This document shows positions 56,176-64,000 of a stretch of 64,000 bases of DNA, in pieces. The first letter of the stretch is position 1. Each line of letters opens with the position of its first letter. The notes below the pieces were generated by a model. The model saw nothing but the letters and a program-made list of their open reading frames with translations, had not been told where the DNA came from and ran no database searches. The position numbers were made by a program, and so were the translations under genes. The stretch comes from Magnetospirillum sp. SS-4 (GTDB taxonomy: Bacteria; Pseudomonadota; Alphaproteobacteria; Rhodospirillales; Magnetospirillaceae): NCBI RefSeq assembly GCF_902729425.1, contig NZ_CACVCH010000043.1, forward strand, positions 37,695 to 101,694, in the 5' to 3' direction.

Positions 56176-56239
56176 CGGGCCTCGCGATGGTGTCCGAAAA
56201 CCCGCACGAACACTGTGGTCATGCCTCCACCCCACCGGA

Positions 56240-56254
56240 TGGCCCGGAACTTGC
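56240..56254 (+). promoter_or_regulatory. Sigma-54 promoter (-24/-12)
   Basis: TGGCCCG-N4-TTGC matches the consensus TGGCACG-N4-TTGC at all but one position. The GG (56241) to GC (56253) spacing is correct. The predicted start of transcription is near 56266, only two bases before the ATG used for the first gene, so translation may begin further in. Confidence 0.7.
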
Positions 56255-56267
56255 GGAGGGTCCGGCC

Positions 56268-57422
56268 ATGACCACGACCGCCGCGCATCCCCTGCCCAAC
56301 GCCGCCGATTCTTCGAGTGAGTCGCGGTCCCGCCTGCGCGTGGAGGCGGCGTCCTGCCTGTCGGTGCGCTATCCCGGCCATGAATGCGGCCTGTGCGAGA
56401 ACGCCTGTCCCGTCGCCGCCGTCAAACTGGAGGAAGGGCGGCCGGTGGCGGGGGGGGAATGCCTCGGCTGCGGCCAATGCGCCGCGCGCTGTCCGACCTC
56501 GGCGCTGTCGGCCGGGGGATTTTCGCTGCCGTCTTGTCCTCCGACCGACGCCGTGACGGTGTTCATCGATTGCTGGCGGGTCGCCGTCCCTGACTCGCCC
56601 CACGGCGCCATCCGGGTTCCCTGTCTGGCCGGACTGGGCGCCGGCTGGCTTCTGGCCCTGTTCGATGCCATCGGCGAACGGCCGATCTGCCTGTTGGACC
56701 GCGGCGGTTGCCTCGATTGTCCCGCCGGCCCCGGCATGGCGTCGCTACGCGACACCCTGGATGAAATTCGGGCGCTGCTGGAAGAATGCGGCATCACCGG
56801 CGAAACCGTGCCCAAGCATGTCGTCCGACCGGCCCGGCACCCCCTTGCCCCGGCGATTCCCACCTCGGCCGACGCGATGCCGCTGGGCCGACGCGGCTTT
56901 TTTCGCGATCTGCTGGGCGGCGCGGTCCGCATCGCCGCCGAAACCAGTCAAGACCACCGCCCCACCCCTCCGCTTTCGCTGCGCCAGCCGGTCCAACCGA
57001 TCGACCGGATGCGGATCGTGACGTCCCTGACCCGCATCGCCGCCCGGCATGGTCGGCGAGTCCCGCCGCAGGCCTTGCCGCAATTGTCGCTGGCCGAGTG
57101 TGACGCCCGCGGACTGTGCGCCGGGCTGTGCCCGACCGGGGCGCTGCGCCGGATCGGGGATGGGAACGGCGCCGAACTGCGCTTTCACGCGGCGCTGTGC
57201 GTTTCGTGCGGGCAATGCGCCCGCGCCTGTCCCGACCGGGCCATCGCCTTTTCGCCATTCGGCGGACAGGCCGTGGTCGAGGTGCTTGGCCGCTGGGCGG
57301 CGCGGGACTGCGCCGCCTGCGGCGCGGCGTTCTTCGGAGCGGGTGGCGACCTGTGTCCGGACTGCGTCAAGGAAACGAACCTGCAACACGGGATGACGGC
57401 GCTGTTCCAGCCGTCGGCATGA
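56268..57422 (+). CDS. Multi-cluster ferredoxin-like protein, ArxB'-like
   Basis: The 384-residue product has paired ferredoxin-like motifs at both ends: C40, C43, C47 in HECGLCENACP with C65, C68, C71, C75 in CLGCGQCAARCP; then GLCAGLCP and CVSCGQCARACP near residues 285-330; and a zinc-ribbon-like CAACGAAFF...CPDC at the C-terminus. The middle is a non-cysteine region with a DCWRVAVPD segment and a CLDCPAG loop. It is the first gene of the arx operon, where an extra iron-sulfur protein (ArxB') is found in known clusters. The ATG at 56268 has a GGAGG site, but a GTG at 56340 would leave a normal leader after the sigma-54 promoter. Confidence 0.72.
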   Translation: MTTTAAHPLPNAADSSSESRSRLRVEAASCLSVRYPGHECGLCENACPVAAVKLEEGRPVAGGECLGCGQCAARCPTSALSAGGFSLPSCPPTDAVTVFIDCWRVAVPDSPHGAIRVPCLAGLGAGWLLALFDAIGERPICLLDRGGCLDCPAGPGMASLRDTLDEIRALLEECGITGETVPKHVVRPARHPLAPAIPTSADAMPLGRRGFFRDLLGGAVRIAAETSQDHRPTPPLSLRQPVQPIDRMRIVTSLTRIAARHGRRVPPQALPQLSLAECDARGLCAGLCPTGALRRIGDGNGAELRFHAALCVSCGQCARACPDRAIAFSPFGGQAVVEVLGRWAARDCAACGAAFFGAGGDLCPDCVKETNLQHGMTALFQPSA

Positions 57423-57444
57423 GGATAACAGGGAGGAGACTGAG

Positions 57445-59934
57445 ATGGACGATCACACCACGAAAGTGACACGCCGGCGCTTTCTAAAGGCGTCGGGAGT
57501 GGCGGCGGGCGCGACAGGAACCATCCTGGGCGCCGGACAACTGACCGGGCTGAAGCCCCTGTCCGAGGCCCACGCGGCCGAGGCCGGCGGCGGCCAGACC
57601 ATCGTCAACAAGAGCATCTGCGGCCAGTGCCCGGCCCGCTGCGGCATCGACATCTACACCACCAACGGCCGGGTGCACGCCATCTATGGCAACAACGACC
57701 ATCCGATCGCCAATGGCAAGCTGTGCCCCAAGGGCCATCTTGGAACCTACATCCTCTACGATCCCGACCGCTTCAAGGGACCGATGAAGCGCACCAATCC
57801 CAACAAGGGGCGCAATGAAGACCCCAAATTCGTCCCCATCAGTTGGGACGAGGCCTTCAAGACCGTGGCCGATCGCCTGAACGCACTGCGCGACAAGGGC
57901 GAATCCCACAAATTCGGCCTGTTCTTCGGACGCGGCTGGGGCGCTTCGGACGTGGGCGTCAACATCGTTCCGTTCGGTCAACTCTACGGTTCGCCCAACG
58001 CCCCCATCGGCCACTCTTCCATGTGCTCCGACGGCTCGGTGCTGGCCAAGCAATGCACCGACGGCAATGCGTCCTACAATTCCTACGACTACCGCAATGC
58101 CAATTACCTGTTGATCTTCGGGGCCAACTTCCTCGAAGCGTTCCGCCCCTACAACAACAACATGCAGGTGTGGGGCTATATCCGGCGCGAGAAGACGCCA
58201 CGGACCAGCGTCACCTATGTGGACGTCCACATGAACGCCACCGCCGCCGCCGCCGACCGGGCGTTGCTGGTCAAGCCCGGCACCGACGGCGCCCTGGCCC
58301 TGGCCATCGCCCATGTCATCCTGACCGAAGGGTTGTGGGAACGGAGCTTCGTCGGCGACTTCAGCGACGGCGTCAACCGTTTCAAAACCGGCGAATCCAT
58401 CGACCCATCAGGCTTCACCGAAAAGTGGACCCACGGCCTGGCGCAGTGGTGGAACACCGAGTTGAAGGACCGCACGCCCAAATGGGCCGAGGGGATCACC
58501 TCTATTCCCGCCGACCTGATCGTCAAGACGGCGCGCGAGTTCGGCACCACCCGGCCGGCCATCGCCCTGTTCGAGCGCGGCGCCCACAACCACAGCAACG
58601 GCGTGCTGAACGGCATGGCGATCCATTCGCTGAATGCCCTGGTCGGCTCGCTGTTCGCCGAGGGCGGGCTGGCCTACCAGATGGGACCGGCCTATGGCCC
58701 CGCCCCGGCCGACCCCAAGGACTACATGGACGACTACGCCAAGAACGGGCCGCACAAGAAGATGCCGCGCATCGACCTGCAAGGGCACGAAGACGGCTAT
58801 CTGATGGCCAAGAACATGATCCAGGAGGTCGGCACCAACCACCTGGCGGGCAAGCCCTACAAGCTGGACACCGCCATGTTCTACATGACCAATCCCTGCT
58901 TCTCGACCCCCAAGGCCAAGGACTGGGAAGAAGCGCTGAAATCCATGTACGTCATCGCCACCTCGCCGTTCCCGGACGAGACGTCGATGATGGCCGACCT
59001 GATCCTGCCCGACACCACCTATATGGAACGCTGGCAGGACGCCCCCACATATCCGTTCCAGGGATGGCCGCTGGCCCAGATCCGCACCCCCGCCATCAAG
59101 CCGCTCTACGACGTCAAGACCTTCGGCGACACGCTAATCGGCATCGGCAAACTCATCAACGGCCCCACCGGCGAATATTTCAAGAAGATCGAGAGCGTCG
59201 AGAACATCCTGCGCCATCTCGCCAAGGGCTTCGAGGCCAATCCCGGCGACAACGGCGTCAAGGATTTCGAGACCTGGAAGGCCAAGGGCTGCTGGTACAA
59301 AAAGCCCTATCACTGGCGTCAGGTCAGGGGCGAGTTCTTCGAATGGGACGGCAAGGGCTGGAACAAGCCGATGACGCCGGACGAGGTCAAGGCCAAGCTG
59401 CTGAAAACCGCCACCGGCAGGTTCGAATTCGTCTCGTCCTACATGGCGAGCAAGAAGGACTGGGTGCTGAAGGCCACCGGCCGCGATGCAGCCAAGTACA
59501 ACATGCCGCACTGGGAACCGCCCAAATATACCGGAGGCGGCGACCTCCATTTCATCACCCCCAAGACCGCCATGCACGCCGAAGGCCGTTCGGCCAACAT
59601 CCCGCAGGCCATCGCCCAGTTCCAGCCGGCCGTCGGCGGCAACAAGCAGGCGCTGGCCGAACTGCATCCCAGCGTCGCCAAGGCCAAGGGCATCAGGAAC
59701 GGCGACCGGATCAGGATCAAGTCGGACCTCGGAGAAATCCTCGCCATCGCCAAGGTCACCGAACTGACCCGGCCCGATACCCTGGTCCTGCCGTTCGAGC
59801 ACGGTCACTGGGCCGGCGGGCGCTGGTCCAAGGGCCGCGGCTCGCACGTCGACGAGATCACGCCGCAGCAATCCGACCGCATCTCGGGCATGGCCAACTA
59901 CTACACCGGCAAAGTGTCGGTTGAAAAAGCTTAA
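57445..59934 (+). CDS. arxA: Molybdopterin oxidoreductase catalytic subunit, ArxA-like arsenite oxidase
   Basis: The 829-residue product has a twin-arginine signal (TRRRFLKASG, cleavage near residue 44). Its [4Fe-4S] set is C59, C62, C66, C94 (CGQCPARCG, LCPKG). It carries the motif FGRGWG at 161-166, which as I recall marks the ArxA clade against RGRY in ArrA. The molybdenum ligand is probably Cys194 in GHSSMCSDG, as in the PsrA/PhsA/ArrA group. It should oxidise arsenite to arsenate, passing electrons to ArxB and the membrane. Length is as expected. Polysulfide or thiosulfate reductase is the main alternative. Confidence 0.8.
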   Translation: MDDHTTKVTRRRFLKASGVAAGATGTILGAGQLTGLKPLSEAHAAEAGGGQTIVNKSICGQCPARCGIDIYTTNGRVHAIYGNNDHPIANGKLCPKGHLGTYILYDPDRFKGPMKRTNPNKGRNEDPKFVPISWDEAFKTVADRLNALRDKGESHKFGLFFGRGWGASDVGVNIVPFGQLYGSPNAPIGHSSMCSDGSVLAKQCTDGNASYNSYDYRNANYLLIFGANFLEAFRPYNNNMQVWGYIRREKTPRTSVTYVDVHMNATAAAADRALLVKPGTDGALALAIAHVILTEGLWERSFVGDFSDGVNRFKTGESIDPSGFTEKWTHGLAQWWNTELKDRTPKWAEGITSIPADLIVKTAREFGTTRPAIALFERGAHNHSNGVLNGMAIHSLNALVGSLFAEGGLAYQMGPAYGPAPADPKDYMDDYAKNGPHKKMPRIDLQGHEDGYLMAKNMIQEVGTNHLAGKPYKLDTAMFYMTNPCFSTPKAKDWEEALKSMYVIATSPFPDETSMMADLILPDTTYMERWQDAPTYPFQGWPLAQIRTPAIKPLYDVKTFGDTLIGIGKLINGPTGEYFKKIESVENILRHLAKGFEANPGDNGVKDFETWKAKGCWYKKPYHWRQVRGEFFEWDGKGWNKPMTPDEVKAKLLKTATGRFEFVSSYMASKKDWVLKATGRDAAKYNMPHWEPPKYTGGGDLHFITPKTAMHAEGRSANIPQAIAQFQPAVGGNKQALAELHPSVAKAKGIRNGDRIRIKSDLGEILAIAKVTELTRPDTLVLPFEHGHWAGGRWSKGRGSHVDEITPQQSDRISGMANYYTGKVSVEKA

Positions 59935-59948
59935 GGGAGGACGCCGAC

Positions 59949-60698
59949 ATGGCTAGATGGGGAATGGTCATCGACCTGGCCAAATGCACCGGCTGCCAAG
60001 CGTGCAGCACCGCGTGCCAGATGGAGAACAACCGCCTTCCGGGCGAAAACTATCAAGACGTCCTGTATTACACCGAACGCGCCCAGCCGACTCCGGTGCT
60101 GAAATGGTTTCCGCGTCCATGCATGCATTGCGAGGAACCGTCCTGCATGCATGTCTGCCCGACCAAGGCGACCTTCAAGACCGAGGATGGAGTGGTCCTG
60201 GTCGACTGGAACAAGTGCATCGGCTGCAAGTATTGCATGATCGCCTGTCCGTACGGGGTGCGTTTCTACACCGACGAGAAGCCGACGATCGAGCCCAACG
60301 TCAAGGACGTATTTCCCGGTACGGGCGACCTGTCGTGGAACCCGCCCTACAAGGGGCCGCAGCAGGACAACGCCCACGGCGTCGGCATCCAGCCGCACGG
60401 CGTGGTGTCGAAATGCACCTTCTGCTACCACAAGATCAGCAAGGCCCCCAAGGGCACCCCCGATCTGTCCAACGACAATCCGGCATTGCGCGAATTCGTG
60501 CCGGCCTGCGTGCGAACCTGCGCGCCGACCGCCCGCTATTTCGGCGATATCGACAATCCCAATTCCGAGGTCAGCCGGCTGATTTCGGATCGGAAGGGCG
60601 TGCGCCTGCTGGAGCACACCGGCAACAAGCCGCAGGTCTATTACCTGGGCGAAAGCGGTGCGGTGCCGGGCTTCAGCCGTCCTGACAACAAGTCCTGA
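59949..60698 (+). CDS. arxB: Four-cluster ferredoxin subunit, ArxB-like
   Basis: The 249-residue product is a DMSO-reductase-family electron-transfer subunit with four [4Fe-4S] motifs: CTGCQACSTACQ, CMHCEEPSCMHVCP, CIGCKYCMIACPYG and a final split set in KCTFCYHK and CVRTCAPTARYFGD. No signal peptide is seen, so it is exported folded with ArxA by the Tat system. It starts 14 bases after arxA, with GGGAGGA upstream of the ATG. Confidence 0.88.
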   Translation: MARWGMVIDLAKCTGCQACSTACQMENNRLPGENYQDVLYYTERAQPTPVLKWFPRPCMHCEEPSCMHVCPTKATFKTEDGVVLVDWNKCIGCKYCMIACPYGVRFYTDEKPTIEPNVKDVFPGTGDLSWNPPYKGPQQDNAHGVGIQPHGVVSKCTFCYHKISKAPKGTPDLSNDNPALREFVPACVRTCAPTARYFGDIDNPNSEVSRLISDRKGVRLLEHTGNKPQVYYLGESGAVPGFSRPDNKS

Positions 60699-60715
60699 AC
60701 CAGGGAGCCATCGTC

Positions 60716-61876
60716 ATGAGCATCATCACTCACGCGCCCGATCAGGCCTCGATCTCGCGCATCTCCAATCTCCGGCTCGGCGTCGGAATCGCCGGCCTGA
60801 TCGCCGGCCTTGCCGCCGGAATCGGGCTGCTCTCCGGCGGCCACGCCACCTTCAACACCAGCAGCCTGCTGACCTGGGGCTTGCCGGTCTCGACCTATGT
60901 GTTCTTCGTCCTGACCTCCACCGGCCTGACCTTCGTCGCCTCGCTGGCCATGGTGTTCGGCATGAAGGACTTCTACCCCATCGCCAAGCGGTGCGTCTGG
61001 GGCGCCGTCGTCACCCTGATCATCGGCTTCATCTCGCTGGGGCTGGAGATCGGCAATCCCCTGCGTATGTTGTGGGTCATTCCCACCAACATGGCGGTCT
61101 CGTCGCCCATGTGGTGGATGGGACTGTTCTACCTGACCTACGCCATCCTGCTGGTCTGGAAGTTCCACCTGATCAACCAGGGCGACTGGGACAGCTCGCA
61201 GAGCCGGATCATCGGCATCGCCTCGTTCGTGGCGGTAATCTTCGCCCACGCCACCCTCGGCTCGGTGTTCGGCATGATGTCCATGCGGCCGTTCTGGTAT
61301 GGCCCCATGGTGCCGGTCTACTTCCTGATCACCGCCTTCCTGTCGGGGCTGGCCTTCATCATGCTGTTCATCAACCTCGATTACGGCGTCAACCACGCCA
61401 ACATGTCGGAAGGGGCAGCCCGCGCCATGAGCCGTCAATTGCCCGCCATCTTCGGTGTGGTGCTGGGGCTGGTGATCGTCTTCACCCTGGCCAAGACCAT
61501 GACGGGCCTGTGGAGCAACGTGCCGGAAAACAAGATCGTCACCCAGTACATCGCCTCGTCCGCCCTGTTCCAGTTCGAACTATGGATCGGCATGGTCCTG
61601 CCCTTCATAATGATGCTGAGCTCCAAGAGGCACGAGGCCACCACCCAGGTCGTGGCCGGCGGGCTAGTCATCGTCGCCTTGTTCATCGGCCGCTATGAAT
61701 ACGTGGTCGGCGGACAGTTGATTCCGATGTTCAAGGGCGCCTGGGCCGACGATCTGATCGCCTATGCCCCATCGATAACCGAGATCGGCATCATCATTCT
61801 GGCGATCTCGGTCGGGATACTTCTCTACGCCCTTGGCGACAAGAAGCTGAACCTGTCCGACTCCCCCAGGAAATAG
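60716..61876 (+). CDS. arxC: NrfD/PsrC-family membrane subunit, ArxC-like
   Basis: The 386-residue integral membrane protein has about ten hydrophobic helices and the NrfD features GMKDFYPIAKRCVWGAVVTLIIGFISLGLEIG and SSPMWWMGLFYLTYAILLVWKF. It should anchor ArxAB and exchange electrons with the quinone pool. It follows arxB by 17 bases. The hairpin terminator immediately downstream separates it from arxD. Confidence 0.88.
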   Translation: MSIITHAPDQASISRISNLRLGVGIAGLIAGLAAGIGLLSGGHATFNTSSLLTWGLPVSTYVFFVLTSTGLTFVASLAMVFGMKDFYPIAKRCVWGAVVTLIIGFISLGLEIGNPLRMLWVIPTNMAVSSPMWWMGLFYLTYAILLVWKFHLINQGDWDSSQSRIIGIASFVAVIFAHATLGSVFGMMSMRPFWYGPMVPVYFLITAFLSGLAFIMLFINLDYGVNHANMSEGAARAMSRQLPAIFGVVLGLVIVFTLAKTMTGLWSNVPENKIVTQYIASSALFQFELWIGMVLPFIMMLSSKRHEATTQVVAGGLVIVALFIGRYEYVVGGQLIPMFKGAWADDLIAYAPSITEIGIIILAISVGILLYALGDKKLNLSDSPRK

Positions 61877-61889
61877 TCCCCTGACACTC

Positions 61890-61927
61890 GGCGGGGCTTC
61901 TTCTCCCCGGAGCCCCGCCAATTTTTT
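61890..61927 (+). terminator. Rho-independent terminator between arxC and arxD
   Basis: GGCGGGGCT and AGCCCCGCC form a perfect 9-bp stem (loop TCTTCTCCCCGG) followed by AATTTTTT. It lies 13 bases after arxC and 16 before the arxD ATG. It would reduce expression of the chaperone and cytochrome relative to the enzyme subunits. Confidence 0.85.
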
Positions 61928-61943
61928 GAAACGAGCATCGCCC

Positions 61944-62762
61944 ATGCAGTCAAACGACGAACGATCGCAGGCCCGAGGCGAGTTCTATCTCTGTCTGGCC
62001 CACGCCTTTCTGACGCCGGATGGCGAGGGTCTCTGGACCGGCCTGCGCGACGACCTGGCCGACAACCTGGAGGAACTGGGCGACCTGCTCGATTATGGCC
62101 TTTCCGGAGAACTGGCCGGCTACCGCTCGGCGTTGGCCGCGATTCCGGACCAGCCGACCCTGCTTCAGGTATACAGCGGGTTGTTTCTGGCACCGCCGCG
62201 TCGGGTCAACCTCAATTCCGGACTCTACCTGGACGGAACGGTCAATGGCGGCAGCGTCGCCGCCATGGAGGAGGCCTATCGGATGCGCGGCCTCGAACGT
62301 AGCGGTGATTTCAAGGATCTGGCCGATCACGTCGCCATCCAGCTCGAATTCGTCGGCCACGGCTTCACCGCCTGGCCGGAGGTCGCGGAATCCTTCCTCG
62401 GCGGCTTCGTCCTCCGCTGGCTGCCGCCCTTTATCGCCGACCTGGAACGCAACGGCGGCGAGACCAATCCCTATCTTCATCTGGCGCGGGCACTGTCTTG
62501 CGCCGTCGCACGCGACGCCAAAACTCCGCTGCCCTGCCAGGGCGAGGCCCAGTCCCGCCTGCAAAGCGCCCTCGGCCAGGCCCGGCACAACCGGGCAGAA
62601 AGCGGGGTAACCGAGGACGACATGGCCTTCATCGCCCGCCGTCTCAAGGAAAAGGGATTGGCGACCGACCATCTGGCGATTGCGCCGGAACGACGGGACG
62701 AGGCGATGGGATTGACCAGGAAGGTGCCACCGGCGCCGCGCCGGGCATTCCGCCCGGGATGA
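61944..62762 (+). CDS. arxD: TorD-family molybdoenzyme chaperone, ArxD-like
   Basis: The 272-residue product is a TorD/DmsD-like chaperone that would guard ArxA folding and cofactor insertion before Tat export. It starts with ARGEFYLCLAHAFLTP and has the family region LLQVYSGLFLAPP followed by NLNSGLYLDG, and a later DHVAIQLEFVGH. The ATG at 61944 is likely; a TTG at 61926 is weaker. Its stop overlaps the cytochrome start (ATGA). Confidence 0.82.
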   Translation: MQSNDERSQARGEFYLCLAHAFLTPDGEGLWTGLRDDLADNLEELGDLLDYGLSGELAGYRSALAAIPDQPTLLQVYSGLFLAPPRRVNLNSGLYLDGTVNGGSVAAMEEAYRMRGLERSGDFKDLADHVAIQLEFVGHGFTAWPEVAESFLGGFVLRWLPPFIADLERNGGETNPYLHLARALSCAVARDAKTPLPCQGEAQSRLQSALGQARHNRAESGVTEDDMAFIARRLKEKGLATDHLAIAPERRDEAMGLTRKVPPAPRRAFRPG

Positions 62763-63319
62763 GATGGGGGCTGCTGGTGGCGGCCTGGCTGGCCCTGTCC
62801 CCCTCGCCGGCACGCGCCGACATCGACGATTCCGCCTATCAGGCCGGCGAGGCGATACGGGACGAGGAAAGGTTGCGAAGGCTGCGGGGCGACATCGAGG
62901 CCGAAAGGGAGCAGGAACGTCGGCGAGCGATCGAGGCTGCGGCCGAAGCCGGGCGTATCCACGCCGAAGCCCAAGCCCGCGAGGCGGCGCGGCCCTATCC
63001 GGAACGACTGACCGGGCAGGCGTGCACCCAATGCCATGCGGCCGAGAACTACACCGCCAATCGCCACACCTGGCTGGTCTGGCGCCTGGTGGTGGCCCGC
63101 ATGGTCTGGCTCAACGAGGCCGATATCCCCCCGGATGCGCAGGCATTGATCGCCTCGCACCTGGCGGCCAGCCATCCCGCGTCGCCGGGCGAGGCTTTCG
63201 TGGAGTACGGCGTTCCAGTGGCGAGCGTCCTGATTGTGGCCGGGCTGATCTGGGGGGGCCGGAAACATGTTGCGGCCAAACGTCGACGTTCCGCCAGAAC
63301 GGGAACACGAGGGATGTGA
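62759..63319 (+). CDS. Membrane-anchored monohaem cytochrome c
   Basis: The 186-residue product has a signal peptide (MRWGLLVAAWLALSPSPARA), an Arg/Glu-rich helix of about 40 residues (residues 33-75), a haem-binding CTQCH motif (C89, C92, H93) and a C-terminal membrane helix (about 153-167) with a basic tail. It is translationally coupled to arxD (ATGA). It could pass electrons from the arx system to another periplasmic carrier; M115 is a possible axial ligand. I cannot match it to a named family. Confidence 0.8.
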   Translation: MRWGLLVAAWLALSPSPARADIDDSAYQAGEAIRDEERLRRLRGDIEAEREQERRRAIEAAAEAGRIHAEAQAREAARPYPERLTGQACTQCHAAENYTANRHTWLVWRLVVARMVWLNEADIPPDAQALIASHLAASHPASPGEAFVEYGVPVASVLIVAGLIWGGRKHVAAKRRRSARTGTRGM

Positions 63320-63453
63320 CTTCCAAGAGGGCTTCCCGGCGACACGGTTAGTCCGGCTAATAATGCATAATAAAAAAACAGTATACAACACATTAACAAT
63401 AGAAGACGACACTATCTGCAAGCAGCGCAACCAAGCCCTATGGAGGAATGCAA

Positions 63454-64000
63454 TGCTGGAAAGATTTAACAACGTCAGCTTCAGAGCTAAGATTGCATGG
63501 ATGGCATTTGGATTTGTAGTGCCTATCATGTTAATGGGGACTGCATATTTTACATGGAGAGTCTATCAGCTGACAGTTGTGACCGCCGTCAATGGACTGA
63601 TGAATTTTGTCGACGGCAAGCAGCAAGGCGTCATCCGTTTCCTCGGCCAGAATGAAAAGCTGGCCAAAGAACTGGCGATTTTGGTGGAAGGCGGCAATCA
63701 GGATCATGTCGAACGGTTTTTCAGCGCAATCGTCGAGGTTGACCGCTTCAAGATCGAGGACCATCCCTTCAAGGATGAAATATCATCCGGAAAGCGTCCG
63801 ATCCCCACCATGCACGTCTACCATGCGATCGACTACGTTCAAGATGGCGTGATCGCCCTGTCGTCGGACCCTGGACGCAAGGGATCCCGCCTCTCTCACA
63901 TCCCCGACCTCCGGCATGGCTATTCCGATGTGTGGAAGGATGGCGATAGGATCATACTCAGCTTCGGCGCCAAGGCTGGGGCGGGAATGGTCTATATCCA
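63454..64000 (+). CDS. Probable methyl-accepting chemotaxis protein (N-terminal part)
   Basis: The open frame runs off the window. The first 182 residues show a short cytoplasmic start, a membrane helix (KIAWMAFGFVVPIMLMGTAYFTW) and a periplasmic sensor region with a DGKQQGVIRFLGQNEKLAKELAILV helix and a Cache-like continuation (SSGKRPIPTMHVYHAIDYVQDGVIALSS). That layout fits a chemoreceptor or other Cache sensor, but the signalling domain is not visible. GGAGGA precedes the ATG. The upstream 130 bases are AT-rich. Confidence 0.55.

Noticed and set aside
57843..59924. A 693-codon + frame inside arxA
   Set aside because: This is an out-of-frame reading of arxA with Arg/Pro/Gly-rich composition.
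57445..59934. Calling the catalytic subunit an arsenate reductase (ArrA)
   Set aside because: The motif is GRGWG rather than RGRY, and arxXSR-like genes and an NrfD subunit are linked. ArrA clusters usually lack these. A tree is still needed.

Overview
The window is a contiguous stretch of GC-rich, gene-dense chromosome from an alphaproteobacterium. A Magnetospirillum-like member of the Rhodospirillales fits best. This rests on the ybgC-tolQRAB-pal-cpoB-tilS-ftsH-folP order, the hisG-hisD-UPF0262-phosphatase-infA-maf run, an RpoH-type sigma factor and a complete rnf operon. No database search could be run, so the genus is an inference. I saw no tRNA, rRNA, insertion sequence, prophage or CRISPR array. 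The first gene (glyQ) and the last (a probable chemoreceptor) run off the ends.

Bases 1-9400 are mostly housekeeping: partial glyQ, a DsrC/TusE-like protein, a ferritin-like protein, RNase D, a cysteine-cluster protein, two envelope proteins (AsmA-like and Tim44-like), then a leftward histidine/translation operon. Bases 9400-18800 are accessory. They hold a two-component system whose sensor has a His-rich periplasmic segment, then a likely operon for an OprC-like outer-membrane barrel without a visible plug, a NitT/TauT-type ABC transporter and NnrS. A DUF2325 gene converges on this operon. Similar Fur-like boxes lie before the receptor and before the DUF2325 gene.

Bases 18800-35700 hold RarD, a small lipoprotein, a TetR regulator, an orphan CoxG-like protein and then the leftward folP/ftsH/tilS/cpoB/pal/tol/ruv/yebC block and rpoH. 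Bases 35700-41600 carry a TerC-like DUF475 membrane protein divergent from an OxyR-like regulator that lacks the peroxidatic cysteine. Two ATAG-N7-CTAT palindromes sit in this area. A tungstate transporter (tupBCA) and rimO follow.

Bases 41600-52300 are an electron-bifurcation and ion-pumping region. A 981-residue fusion of both Nfn transhydrogenase subunits with a zinc ribbon and a rubrerythrin-like domain is divergent from apbE-rseC-rnfABCDGEH and a small unknown gene. Flavin transfer by ApbE, the Rnf complex and an NAD(P)H/ferredoxin enzyme would together set the reduced-ferredoxin and NADPH pools.

Bases 52300-63320 look like a complete arx-type anaerobic arsenite oxidase locus. A three-component sensor (arxX-arxS-arxR) is divergent from arxB'-arxA-arxB-arxC-arxD and a membrane-anchored monohaem cytochrome c. 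The catalytic subunit carries a GRGWG motif and a cysteine molybdenum ligand. The intergenic region holds a sigma-54 promoter and an upstream palindrome, as expected for an NtrC-type ArxR. This is the strongest accessory system in the window.
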